A DNA stretch of 13,971 bases, taken from positions 1 to 13,971 of the forward strand of contig JAEWNA010000330.1 of NCBI GenBank assembly GCA_023392975.1, written 5' to 3'. Below the pieces are notes generated by a model, which saw only the letters and a program-made list of their open reading frames with translations, was not told the origin of the DNA and did no database searches. Of the stretch, positions 7,268 through 13,971 are shown in pieces (positions within the stretch are counted from its first letter, which is position 1; each line of letters begins with the position of its first letter). The translations under genes and the position numbers were made by a program. The DNA comes from Pseudomonadota bacterium (GTDB taxonomy: Bacteria; Pseudomonadota; Gammaproteobacteria; Xanthomonadales; Xanthomonadaceae).

Positions 7268-7932
7268 CACAGCAACCTCAGCCATTTCATCACGCGATAC
7301 AGCACGCTCTGACGCTGCGACTCGCTGACCACGCCGAAACCGACCAGTTCGATGTCGGCATCCGCGATGCGGTTCGACCAGACGGCGTTCTCGCTGTCGA
7401 TGTCCTCCGGCCGGACGACACCGCTGATCCGGATGCGCTGCCGTTCTCCGTTCACCATCAGCGTCTGTTCGCCGGAGATGCGCAGATTGCCGTCCGGATC
7501 GACGCCGACCACGCGGGCAGACATCTGCGTATGCAATTCGCCGACGCGCGTGGTCTGCGCACCGGCGCTATTGCTGCCGGAGAGACCCACACCGGCATCG
7601 AACGTCGTCGACGGCGAATGCAGCCCGGCCTGCAGGCCGACATCGCTGTTCGCGGCGGTCGCCGCCTGCGATTTGGCGCGAGTGGCCTCCTGCACGTAGA
7701 TCGTGATCAGGTCGCCGATCGCGGCCGCGCGATGGTCCGCGGCGAGGCCGCGATAGTGCGCGGGGTCGATCAGGCTGTCGCGGGATGGCGTCGCCGTCGC
7801 GATCCCGGACTCGGCGGCCAGCGCGGCCATGCAGCATGTCGCGCCGACGACGAGTACCGCAATCGCAGCGGCGATCATGGTGCCCGTCCTGCGAACGTGC
7901 GGCGTCGCCGGAACATCAGAACGTGTCTTCAT
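7267..7932 (-). CDS. flgH: FlgH, flagellar L-ring protein (no clear lipobox)
   Basis: FlgH forms the L-ring in the outer membrane. The 221-residue protein shows family motifs: SLIDPAHYRGLAADHRAAAI then GDLITIYVQEAT at about residues 53-84, GNLRISGEQTLMVNGE in the middle, RISGVVRPEDI, and IADADIELVGFG. The N-terminus carries a hydrophobic segment at about 19-38. Most FlgH are lipoproteins with a lipobox such as LxGC or LAGC. Here the only cysteines, C33 and C34, sit in VVGATCCMA, with T or C at position -1, which is a poor lipobox. Cleavage by signal peptidase I near AALAA-ES is an alternative. The ATG at 7932 overlaps the end of flgA by 17 bases and has an AAGGTGAGG-type site upstream. An ATG at 7878 is also possible. 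Confidence 0.92.
   Translation of the reverse strand: MKTRSDVPATPHVRRTGTMIAAAIAVLVVGATCCMAALAAESGIATATPSRDSLIDPAHYRGLAADHRAAAIGDLITIYVQEATRAKSQAATAANSDVGLQAGLHSPSTTFDAGVGLSGSNSAGAQTTRVGELHTQMSARVVGVDPDGNLRISGEQTLMVNGERQRIRISGVVRPEDIDSENAVWSNRIADADIELVGFGVVSESQRQSVLYRVMKWLRLL
7276..7280 (-). promoter_or_regulatory. Ribosome binding site TGAGG for flgI
   Basis: TGAGG on the minus strand lies 8 bases before the ATG at 7267 and inside the end of flgH. It favours this start over the in-frame ATG at 7285. Confidence 0.65.
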
Positions 7933-8617
7933 CGACCCTCACCTTGCTTGTTGCGACGACCCGTGCGAGGACCGTCTGTTCCGTCGCGTCGGGCCGGACG
8001 CGAATGCGATCGCCGATACGGCCGTCGGCCAGCGCCATGCCCTGCATGCGCAGACGGACGGCGCCGCGCTCCACTTCGATCTCGACCTGCGCACGCGCCT
8101 CGACCTCGGGCACGGGCTCGAAATCCGAAACCAGCACCGGCTCCCCGACGCGCGCGGCCCGGCGCAGGCGCAGGCCGGCGAGATCGCCGATGTCGGCCAC
8201 CGGAGCGGCATCGCAGCAGGTCAGGTCCACCTCCGCCGGTCGCAGTCGCAGCGCATCGGCCGGCGTACGCGCGGCGGCCGAACGCTCGTAGGCGAGCACC
8301 GTGCGCATGTCGCGCAGCGTCACCCAGACAGTCAGGGTGCGAACGTTGCGGCCATCGACTTCGATGCGAACCGGGACTCCTGCCCGGCTCCGCGGCCAGT
8401 GCCCCGCGATCACACCGACCGACAGCTCGACGCGGCCCGCCGGCAATATCTGATCGCGCACACCCTCGATCGCGACGATCCGCGCACCGCTGCCCACGTC
8501 GTGCAGGCGCCGTGCGACGACGGCAGATACGTCTTGGCGTATCCGCTCGGCAGGGAGTGCATTCGGCTGGGGCGACGCCGCGGCGAGCGCAAGTACGAAC
8601 AGAAGGGTATGTGGCAT
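7916..8617 (-). CDS. flgA: FlgA, P-ring assembly chaperone
   Basis: The 233-residue protein has a Sec signal peptide (MPHTLLFVLALAAASPQPNA) and a C-terminal SAF-type domain: LRLRRAARVGEPVLVSDFEP is the typical FlgA lead-in, followed by VEIEVERGAVRLRMQGMALA and GRIGDRIRVRP. FlgA works in the periplasm and helps FlgI assemble into the P-ring. The ATG at 8617 is chosen because GGAG lies 8 bases upstream and translation begins directly with the signal peptide. An upstream TTG at 8635 overlapping the flgG stop would add six residues and has no better support. In many bacteria flgA stands apart or next to flgBCD; here it is next to both ring genes, flgH and flgI. Confidence 0.92.
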   Translation of the reverse strand: MPHTLLFVLALAAASPQPNALPAERIRQDVSAVVARRLHDVGSGARIVAIEGVRDQILPAGRVELSVGVIAGHWPRSRAGVPVRIEVDGRNVRTLTVWVTLRDMRTVLAYERSAAARTPADALRLRPAEVDLTCCDAAPVADIGDLAGLRLRRAARVGEPVLVSDFEPVPEVEARAQVEIEVERGAVRLRMQGMALADGRIGDRIRVRPDATEQTVLARVVATSKVRVDEDTF

Positions 8618-8625
8618 GTGTATCG

Positions 8626-8629
8626 CTCC
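8626..8629 (-). promoter_or_regulatory. Ribosome binding site GGAG for flgA
   Basis: GGAG on the minus strand lies 8 bases before the ATG at 8617, just after the flgG coding end. It supports this start over the TTG at 8635. Confidence 0.65.
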
Positions 8630-8631
8630 GC

Positions 8632-9393
8632 TCAACGGCGGAGGTTGTTGATGGTTTCGAGGATCTGGTCGGCGGCCTGCAGCACGCGCGCGTTGAGCTG
8701 GTAGCTGCGCTGTGCGAGGACGAGCGTGGTCATTTCGTCGACCAGATCGACGTTCGCCATTTCGACGTAGCCCGATTGCAGGTGGCCGAAGCCCGCATCG
8801 CCCGGCCGGCCATAAGCGGCAGCGCCCGCGGCTTCGGTGGCCTTGAACCGGTTGTCACCGACCTGCACCAGCGCATCCGGCGCCGCGAACGTCGCAAGTT
8901 CAAGCGTGCCGAGCAGCATGCGCTCCGCGCTGCCATCGAGCTTGGCCGTCACATCGCCGTTAGCGGCGATCGCCACTTCCGTCGCATCGGCCGGGATCTG
9001 GATCGATTGCGTCGGACGCAGCCCCTGGACATTGACCAGGTAGCCTTCGGCATCGATCCGGAATTGTCCGTCGCGACTGTAGACGGGCTCGCTGCTCTCG
9101 GACTCGAATTCGAAGAAGCCCGCGCCCTCGATCGCGAGGTCGAGCGGGTTGCGGGTCGCGCGCAGGTCGCCGGCGTCGAACATCGTCGAAGTGGACTGCA
9201 CGCGGGTACCGTCGCCGACGGCATCGATCGGCGCTGTTACGCCTTCGACCATGGCCGAGGCGACTTCGACGAAATTCACGCGGCTGCGCTTGAATCCTGG
9301 CGTGTGCATGTTCGCGACGTTGTTTGAGATGACGTCGATCTGCTTCTGGTCGCTGCGCAGACCGCTGGCGGAAATGTAGAGGGCATCGATCAT
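8632..9393 (-). CDS. flgG: FlgG, distal rod protein
   Basis: The 253-residue protein (family about 260) has the rod/hook N-terminus MIDALYISASGL with SNNVANMHTPGFKRSR, a central IEGAGFFEFE followed by YSRDGQFRIDAEGYLV, and the C-terminus VEMANVDLVDEMTTLVLAQR. FlgG forms the distal rod that crosses the P and L rings. Between FKRSR and GTRV the protein is 7 residues shorter than the E. coli protein as I recall it; this is where FlgG carries its rod-specific sequence. The ATG at 9393 has AGGA about 11 bases upstream and follows flgF after a 30-base gap. The stop is 14 bases before the flgA ATG. FlgE is rejected on length and on the FlgG-like ends. Confidence 0.92.
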   Translation of the reverse strand: MIDALYISASGLRSDQKQIDVISNNVANMHTPGFKRSRVNFVEVASAMVEGVTAPIDAVGDGTRVQSTSTMFDAGDLRATRNPLDLAIEGAGFFEFESESSEPVYSRDGQFRIDAEGYLVNVQGLRPTQSIQIPADATEVAIAANGDVTAKLDGSAERMLLGTLELATFAAPDALVQVGDNRFKATEAAGAAAYGRPGDAGFGHLQSGYVEMANVDLVDEMTTLVLAQRSYQLNARVLQAADQILETINNLRR

Positions 9394-9423
9394 GGGTCTT
9401 GGATTCCTGTTAGTGATCGGCGA

Positions 9424-10125
9424 TCAGTTGCCGCCGATCTGGTTGATGCCGGTGTCCATCGCCTTGTCATAGACGGAAATCGCGCGTTGAACAGATTCAG
9501 CGTGACGGGTGAGTTCCATCAGGCGCACGGTTTCTTCCGCAGCGTCGACGTTGCCGCGTTCGATCGCCCCTTGGACGACAGTGCCATTCCACTCGGCGAG
9601 CGGCCCCTCATAGACATAGGCGCCATCGCCGGCGGGCTGCAGACGCGAGGGTTCCGCAACGGCGACGATCTGCAGCTGGCCGGCAGCGATGTCGCCGACA
9701 AAAATCTGCCCATCGCGGGCGACGCGCACGTCGCCTGTCGGCAAGCGCAATTCGCCGGAATACCCCATCACGGCATCGCCCGAGGCATTGGTCAGACGAC
9801 CGTCCTGATCGCTGCGGAAAGCACCAGCTCGCGCCAGCAGATAGCGCCCGCCACGTTCGATCACGAAAAAACCGGGGCCGCGCAACGCGACATCGAGCGG
9901 GTTTCCGGTTTGCGCCAGCATGCCGTCGCGTTCGTCGATCGCAGTCGATACCGATGACGAAAGCGCCGCATTTCTGGTCGGGTCCGGCAGGAAGACAGGC
10001 ATGGTGCGGATCGCTCGGTAGCCGGGCGTATGCATGTTCGCCACGTTCTGGCTGACCGACGACAGCGTCCGCACGTCGGCGCTGAGGCTGCGGGAAATCG
10101 TCTGCACGGGATCGGGCACGGGCAC
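9424..10125 (-). CDS. flgF: FlgF, proximal rod protein
   Basis: The 233-residue protein (family about 240-250) has NVANMHTPGYRAIRTMPVFL near the N-terminus, the core LRGPGFFVIERGGRYLLARA followed by FRSDQDGRLTN, and a rod-type C-terminus with AIERGNVDAAEETVRLMELT. FlgF lies between FlgC and FlgG in the rod. Position directly before flgG, as in most bacteria, supports the call. The start is GTG at 10125, one base after the flhA stop. A second in-frame GTG at 10119 is equally possible, and neither has a clear ribosome binding site, so translation is probably coupled to flhA. The first helix lacks the usual MDRLIYTAMSGA pattern, reading VQTISRSLSADVRTLSS instead. Confidence 0.88.
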   Translation of the reverse strand: MPVPDPVQTISRSLSADVRTLSSVSQNVANMHTPGYRAIRTMPVFLPDPTRNAALSSSVSTAIDERDGMLAQTGNPLDVALRGPGFFVIERGGRYLLARAGAFRSDQDGRLTNASGDAVMGYSGELRLPTGDVRVARDGQIFVGDIAAGQLQIVAVAEPSRLQPAGDGAYVYEGPLAEWNGTVVQGAIERGNVDAAEETVRLMELTRHAESVQRAISVYDKAMDTGINQIGGN

Positions 10126-10126
10126 C

Positions 10127-12190
10127 TCAGGCGGCGGACTGGAGGGAGGCGAAGGAACGCACCGACTGGCTCGCCGGCACTTCGTTGAGACCGATCACGG
10201 CGACGTAAGGCATCGACCGTTGCAGCAGATTGCGCAGCCCGCGACGCACCGGGGACGGACACAGCACGACGGGCGCGAGATTGCGCGCCATCATCGCCTC
10301 GACCTGGCGCACTAGGTTCTTCATGAACCCGTCGAGCTGCCCCATCTCGGCGAACAAAGAACCGCGCGTCTCGCCGCTGCGGACGCTGGCGAGCAGCGCA
10401 CGCTCGAGATCCGGTGCCAGCGTCAGCACATGCAGTTCGCCCTGCGGATCGCGATAGCTCTGGCAGATCGTCGCCCCAAGGCGTTCGCGGACGCGTTCGG
10501 CGAGCTCCTCGCTCCTCTTCACGGTCTTGCCGGCATCGACGAGCGTCTCGAGGATCGCCTCGAGGTTGCGGATGCTCACCTGCTCGCGGAGCAGAAGTTG
10601 CAGCACTTTCTGGACGTCGGAATAGCTCATCACGCCCGGCACGAGCTCGTCGACGAGCGAAGCGTGCGCCTCGCGCATACGCAGCAGCATCTTCTCGACG
10701 CCCGCGCGGGTGAGCAGATCGGCGGATTGCAACTTCATCAGCTCGCCCAGATGCGTCATCAGCACCGTGTCGGGGTCGACGATGGTGTAGCCTGCCTGGC
10801 GCGCGTGCTGCCGCTGCGCATTCTCGATCCACTGCGCGGGCAGACCATAGGCGGGATCGCGGGTCTCCGGTCCATCGAGCTTCACGCGGGCACCGCCGGG
10901 GTTGATCGCAAGCAAGCGATCGGCCATCAGCTCGCCACCACCGACGCGGCTGCCATGGAACAACACCTCGTAGGCGTTTTCCCGAAGTTCCGTACGAATG
11001 ACGGTCTGCAATCTCGGAATGAGGAAGCCGAAATCCTGCACGATCTGCCGGCGGAGCGTGGCGACCCGATCTTGGAAATCGCTGTCTTCTCCTGCGAACA
11101 ATGACGCCAATCCGGCGCCGTACCGCAGTTCCAACGGTTCGATCCGCATCAGCTGCTGGAACTCGTCGCCGGTTTTTCCGGTCTCCGGTGCCGAAAAACC
11201 ATTGTCCGCATCGACCTCGTCCGCGTTCTCGCGCGCCATGCGCAGGCTCAGCCAGACGAGCCCGCCAAGCACGCAAAGTGCCACGGCGACCGGCACTTTC
11301 GGGAAGCCCGGCATGAGCAAGGTCAGCAGCAGAGCCGCACCGACAATCACAAGCGCCTTTGGATTCGCGAGAATCTGGCGCGGGATCTCCGTGCCGAGCT
11401 GGGCATCGGCAGCTGCACGGGTGATGATGACGCCGGTCGCCACCGAGATCACAAGCGACGGGATCTGGGTGACGATACCGTCGCCGATGGTCAGCAGGGT
11501 GAAGCGACGCACCGCCTCGGCCCAGGGCAGATCGAGCTGCGCGATGCCGATGGCGAGCCCGCCCACGATGTTGATCAGGATGATGATGATGCCGGCGATC
11601 GCGTCGCCCTTCACGAACTTGGTCGCGCCGTCCATCGCGCCGTAGAAGTTGGCTTCCTTCTCGATGAGCGCGCGACGACGACGTGCCTCGCGTTCGTCGA
11701 TCAGCCCCATGTTCATGTCGGCATCGATGCTCATCTGCTTGCCGGGCATGCTGTCGAGGGTGAAGCGGGCGGCGACCTCGGCGACGCGCTGCGCACCACT
11801 GGTGACCACGACATACTGCACGACGACCAGGATCAGGAACACCACGGCACCGACCACGTAGTTGCCGCCAACCACGAATTCGCCGATTGCGTTGATCACG
11901 CGACCCGCATCCTTGCCTTCCAGGATCAGACGTGTGGCCGAAACGTTCAGTGCAAGCCTGAACAACGTGGCGAGCAGAAGGATCGTCGGGAAGGTGGAGA
12001 ATCGCAGCGGCGTTTCCGTGAAGAAGGTCACCAGCAGGATCAGCAGCGCCATGCTGATGTTCGCGACCAGGAACAGGTCGAGCAGCACGGCGGGAATCGG
12101 CACGAACAGCACGACGAGCACGCCGATCACCAACGCGATCAGCGCCAGGTCGCGTTTCCCGGACCACAGTTGCGTCAGCAATTCCCTCAT
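10127..12190 (-). CDS. flhA: FlhA, export gate protein
   Basis: The 687-residue protein is a full-length FlhA (family about 690). The N-terminal half holds about eight membrane segments (LALIALVIGVLVVLFVPIPA is the first, residues 15-34), the motif ANISMALLIL, RLALNVSATRLIL, and the family signature PGKQMSIDADMN at 149-160. A soluble C-terminal domain of about 340 residues follows. FlhA forms a nonameric ring that receives substrate-chaperone complexes and couples export to the proton gradient. The ATG at 12190 has a perfect AAGGAGG 6 bases upstream and overlaps the flhB stop as ATGA. The reading frame stays open far upstream, through flhB and into fliR, but that extension is an artefact of high GC. 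The protein ends SVRSFASLQSAA, one base before flgF. Confidence 0.97.
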   Translation of the reverse strand: MRELLTQLWSGKRDLALIALVIGVLVVLFVPIPAVLLDLFLVANISMALLILLVTFFTETPLRFSTFPTILLLATLFRLALNVSATRLILEGKDAGRVINAIGEFVVGGNYVVGAVVFLILVVVQYVVVTSGAQRVAEVAARFTLDSMPGKQMSIDADMNMGLIDEREARRRRALIEKEANFYGAMDGATKFVKGDAIAGIIIILINIVGGLAIGIAQLDLPWAEAVRRFTLLTIGDGIVTQIPSLVISVATGVIITRAAADAQLGTEIPRQILANPKALVIVGAALLLTLLMPGFPKVPVAVALCVLGGLVWLSLRMARENADEVDADNGFSAPETGKTGDEFQQLMRIEPLELRYGAGLASLFAGEDSDFQDRVATLRRQIVQDFGFLIPRLQTVIRTELRENAYEVLFHGSRVGGGELMADRLLAINPGGARVKLDGPETRDPAYGLPAQWIENAQRQHARQAGYTIVDPDTVLMTHLGELMKLQSADLLTRAGVEKMLLRMREAHASLVDELVPGVMSYSDVQKVLQLLLREQVSIRNLEAILETLVDAGKTVKRSEELAERVRERLGATICQSYRDPQGELHVLTLAPDLERALLASVRSGETRGSLFAEMGQLDGFMKNLVRQVEAMMARNLAPVVLCPSPVRRGLRNLLQRSMPYVAVIGLNEVPASQSVRSFASLQSAA

Positions 12191-13257
12191 GCCGCGCCTC
12201 CTTCGCGCACAGCCCAGAGCGACCGGTAGACCGGCGCGAGCTGGAGATAGCAGTCCGGCGGTACCATGCCATCGATGTCGCATTCGGCGTACAACGCACG
12301 TGCGAGCACCGGCGAACGTACGATCGGCACGTCGTACCGGCCCGCCAACAGCCGGATCCGCCCGGCAATCGCGCCGGCACCCTTCGCGAGCACGACCGGC
12401 GCGAGGGTTTCGCCGGGTCGATAGCGCAACGCTACCGCCACATGCGTGGGATTGGTCAGTACCACGTCCGCATCGCGGACGCGCGAGAGTGCGCGGGTCT
12501 TCTTGAGCAGCTCGCGGAGCTGTTGCTTCTGCTTCGATTTCACCGCGGGATCGCCGTCGCGATGCTTGATCTCGTCCTTCAGCTCGCGTCGGCTCATCCG
12601 CATCTTCTTCATGAACTCGCGGCGCGCGAACAACAAGTCCAACGCGGCGACCACGCCGAGCACGATCAGGGTCCGCACCGAGGTCGACACGAAGAAATCG
12701 CCCAGCAATCCACCGTAGCGCGCCGGCGAGGTCGCGGCGACAGAATCCGCGATGGCACTCGCCTTCCACACGAGCGGTGCGGCGACCGCGGCGAGCAGCA
12801 GCAGCTTCATCGCCACCTTGCCGATCTCCCATACCGTGCGGAACGAGAACACGCGCCGGATCGTCTGCACCGGATTCATCCGCTTGAAGTCGGGCGTCAG
12901 CGGCTGGAGCGTGAACATCGGCCCCGTCTGGAACAGGTGGCCCACCACCGCCGCGACCAGCAGCCCGAGTACGAGCGGCGCACCGGCACGGAAGACCGGC
13001 GCGTAGACATCGCCGACCCATCCGAGAAACCGCCCATCGATCACCGTCGCTTCGCCGGACACCGCGATCAGTCTGCGCGTGGCGTCCGCGAACCGCGATG
13101 CGAGTCCGGCACCGATCAAACCCAGCGTCGCCGCCGCCACGATCATCACCACGATGCCGGCGACATCGATGCTTTTCGCCGCTTCGCCGCGCTTGCGCGC
13201 CTCGTCGAGCCGGTAGCGGGTCGGCTCTTCGGTCTTGTCCTGATCCCCCTGTGACAT
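12187..13257 (-). CDS. flhB: FlhB, export gate and substrate-specificity switch
   Basis: The 356-residue protein (family about 355-380) begins DKTEEPTRYRLDEARKRGE, the FlhB hallmark. It has about four membrane segments, the linker FMKKMRMSRRELKDEIKHRD, and the self-cleavage motif NPTH at residues 269-272, the same numbering as in Salmonella. FlhB cleaves itself between N and P. Together with FliK this switches export from rod/hook to late substrates. The intact motif suggests that switching is still used here. The ATG at 13257 lies 6 bases after the fliR stop with a purine-rich AAGGCGGA just upstream. The 3' end overlaps flhA as ATGA. Confidence 0.96.
   Translation of the reverse strand: MSQGDQDKTEEPTRYRLDEARKRGEAAKSIDVAGIVVMIVAAATLGLIGAGLASRFADATRRLIAVSGEATVIDGRFLGWVGDVYAPVFRAGAPLVLGLLVAAVVGHLFQTGPMFTLQPLTPDFKRMNPVQTIRRVFSFRTVWEIGKVAMKLLLLAAVAAPLVWKASAIADSVAATSPARYGGLLGDFFVSTSVRTLIVLGVVAALDLLFARREFMKKMRMSRRELKDEIKHRDGDPAVKSKQKQQLRELLKKTRALSRVRDADVVLTNPTHVAVALRYRPGETLAPVVLAKGAGAIAGRIRLLAGRYDVPIVRSPVLARALYAECDIDGMVPPDCYLQLAPVYRSLWAVREGGAA
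12197..12203 (-). promoter_or_regulatory. Strong ribosome binding site AAGGAGG for flhA
   Basis: A perfect AAGGAGG on the minus strand lies 6 bases before the flhA ATG at 12190, inside the end of flhB. It fixes the start although the reading frame is open much further upstream. Confidence 0.85.
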
Positions 13258-13263
13258 TCCGCC

Positions 13264-13971
13264 TTATCCTCTGAGCATGTCCGGCACGCGCGAGAAGGCG
13301 TCCCTGTAGAGCCTCGACAGCAGTTCCGGCGCATAGCGGATCGCCGTGGCGAACAGCAGCAGGGCGATGAGTACCTTGAGCGGCAGCGCCAGGAAATACA
13401 CATTGGCCTGAGGCATCGAACGGGTCGCATAGGCGACCGATACGTCGACCGCGAACAGACCCAGCATCACGGGCGCGACCAGCGCGAGCGCCAGCAGGAA
13501 GCCGTGCCCGAGCAAGCCAAAGAACGCTTCCGGATCCGGTCGCGCGGCAGCAGCTCCCAGCGGCAGCCAGTCGACGCTGGCCACCAGGCCGCGGTAGAGG
13601 TCCTGGTGCAGGTCGAGCGTGAAGAACAGCACCACCGCCGCGAGCGATAGCGCGGTGCCCAGCAGCGACTGCGGATCGTTGTCCGCCCCCGGGTTGAACA
13701 GCGTCGCTGCGCCGAATCCGGCCTGTACGTCGAGCAGCCAGCCCATGCCATGCAGCGCAGCCTGCGGCACCAGCAGCGCGAGACCGAAGATCAGACCGAT
13801 CGCGAATTCGCCGAAGATCGCGCGGATCCATCCGCCGACGCCGTCCGGAATGGCATGCAACGCCGTCTCGGGAAGCGACAGCACGGTCAGCCAGGCAAGA
13901 CCGAGCGCGAGCGTGATGCGGATCATCGCCGGCGCCCATCGCAGCGGGGAATAGGCGGCGAGCACGAGGAC
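13264..13971 (-). CDS. fliR: FliR, export gate protein (5' end outside window)
   Basis: The frame is open to the window edge; 235 residues are visible of about 260. The first visible residues (VLVLAAYSPLRWAP) correspond to the end of the first FliR membrane segment, so I estimate 20-30 residues are missing and no start can be named. Several hydrophobic segments are visible (IFGEFAIGLIFGLALLVPQA; FFGLLGHGFLLALALVAPVM; FLALPLKVLIALLLF). The motifs GEFAIGLIFG and LDVQAGFGAATLFNP are typical of FliR/SctT. FliR forms the core export channel with FliP and FliQ, which would be expected just upstream, outside the window. flhB follows after 6 bases, the usual order. Confidence 0.93.
   Translation of the reverse strand, partial: VLVLAAYSPLRWAPAMIRITLALGLAWLTVLSLPETALHAIPDGVGGWIRAIFGEFAIGLIFGLALLVPQAALHGMGWLLDVQAGFGAATLFNPGADNDPQSLLGTALSLAAVVLFFTLDLHQDLYRGLVASVDWLPLGAAAARPDPEAFFGLLGHGFLLALALVAPVMLGLFAVDVSVAYATRSMPQANVYFLALPLKVLIALLLFATAIRYAPELLSRLYRDAFSRVPDMLRG

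Noticed and set aside
7258..9327. A 689-codon plus-strand frame opposite flgG, flgA and flgH
   Set aside because: It lies antisense to three clear flagellar genes, and its Arg/His/Asp-rich composition is typical of the complement of GC-rich coding DNA.
9861..12380. An 839-codon minus-strand frame across flhA
   Set aside because: It is out of frame with clear FlhA and FlgF, and the translation is Arg-rich without any recognisable domain.
10127..13939. A 1270-codon stop-free minus-strand frame covering flhA and extending through flhB and fliR
   Set aside because: Only the last 687 codons are FlhA. The upstream part is an alternative frame of flhB and fliR, low-complexity Arg/Ala/Gly, open because of high GC. 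A perfect ribosome binding site marks the true flhA start at 12190.
1..13971. A virulence (non-flagellar) type III secretion system
   Set aside because: FlgB, FlgC, FlgF, FlgG, FlgH, FlgI and FlgA are flagellar rod/ring proteins. Virulence systems have a secretin and needle genes instead, and none is present here.

Overview
The window is one continuous flagellar-type gene cluster. All sixteen recognisable genes lie on the minus strand, so transcription runs from the high coordinates to the low ones. The DNA is very GC-rich, roughly two thirds by eye, with strong G/C preference at third codon positions. This fits a high-GC proteobacterium. My best guess is a gammaproteobacterium near Lysobacter/Xanthomonadaceae, because I recall that non-flagellated Lysobacter carries flagellar export genes of this kind. 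That assignment rests on memory and cannot be proven from the window; a betaproteobacterium is also possible.

Reading in transcription order (right to left), there are four blocks. (1) Export gate: fliR (5' end cut by the window edge), flhB, flhA. (2) Rod, rings and ring chaperone: flgF, flgG, flgA, flgH, flgI, flgB, flgC, fliE. (3) MS-ring and ATPase: fliF, an unusually short fliG-like gene, fliH, fliI, fliJ. (4) A Pro/Ser/Ala-rich protein in the fliK position, running off the left edge. Most neighbouring genes overlap by 1-17 bases (ATGA, GTGA or TGATG junctions) or lie within a few bases of each other, which suggests one translationally coupled operon. The largest non-coding gap is 64 bases, between fliE and fliF. 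No tRNA, rRNA, CRISPR array, insertion sequence or clear promoter or terminator was seen.

Together the proteins would make an inner-membrane ring (FliF) with an export gate (FlhA/FlhB/FliR), an ATPase complex (FliH/FliI/FliJ), a rod (FliE, FlgB, FlgC, FlgF, FlgG), and P and L rings through the periplasm and outer membrane (FlgI with its chaperone FlgA, and FlgH). FlhB keeps the NPTH self-cleavage motif, so a FliK-type substrate switch is plausible.

The unusual side is reduction. The FliG-like protein is only 151 residues and ends before the torque-generating C-terminal domain. FliF is about 100 residues shorter than usual, with a shortened collar and a 29-residue cytoplasmic tail. FlgB has lost its usual N-terminal motif, FlgH lacks a convincing lipobox, and the FlgG-specific stretch is shortened. 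No hook, hook-cap, filament, FliM/FliN or motor gene is in the window. The working hypothesis is a flagellum-derived, probably non-rotating, envelope-spanning export machine. It depends on what lies outside this window.
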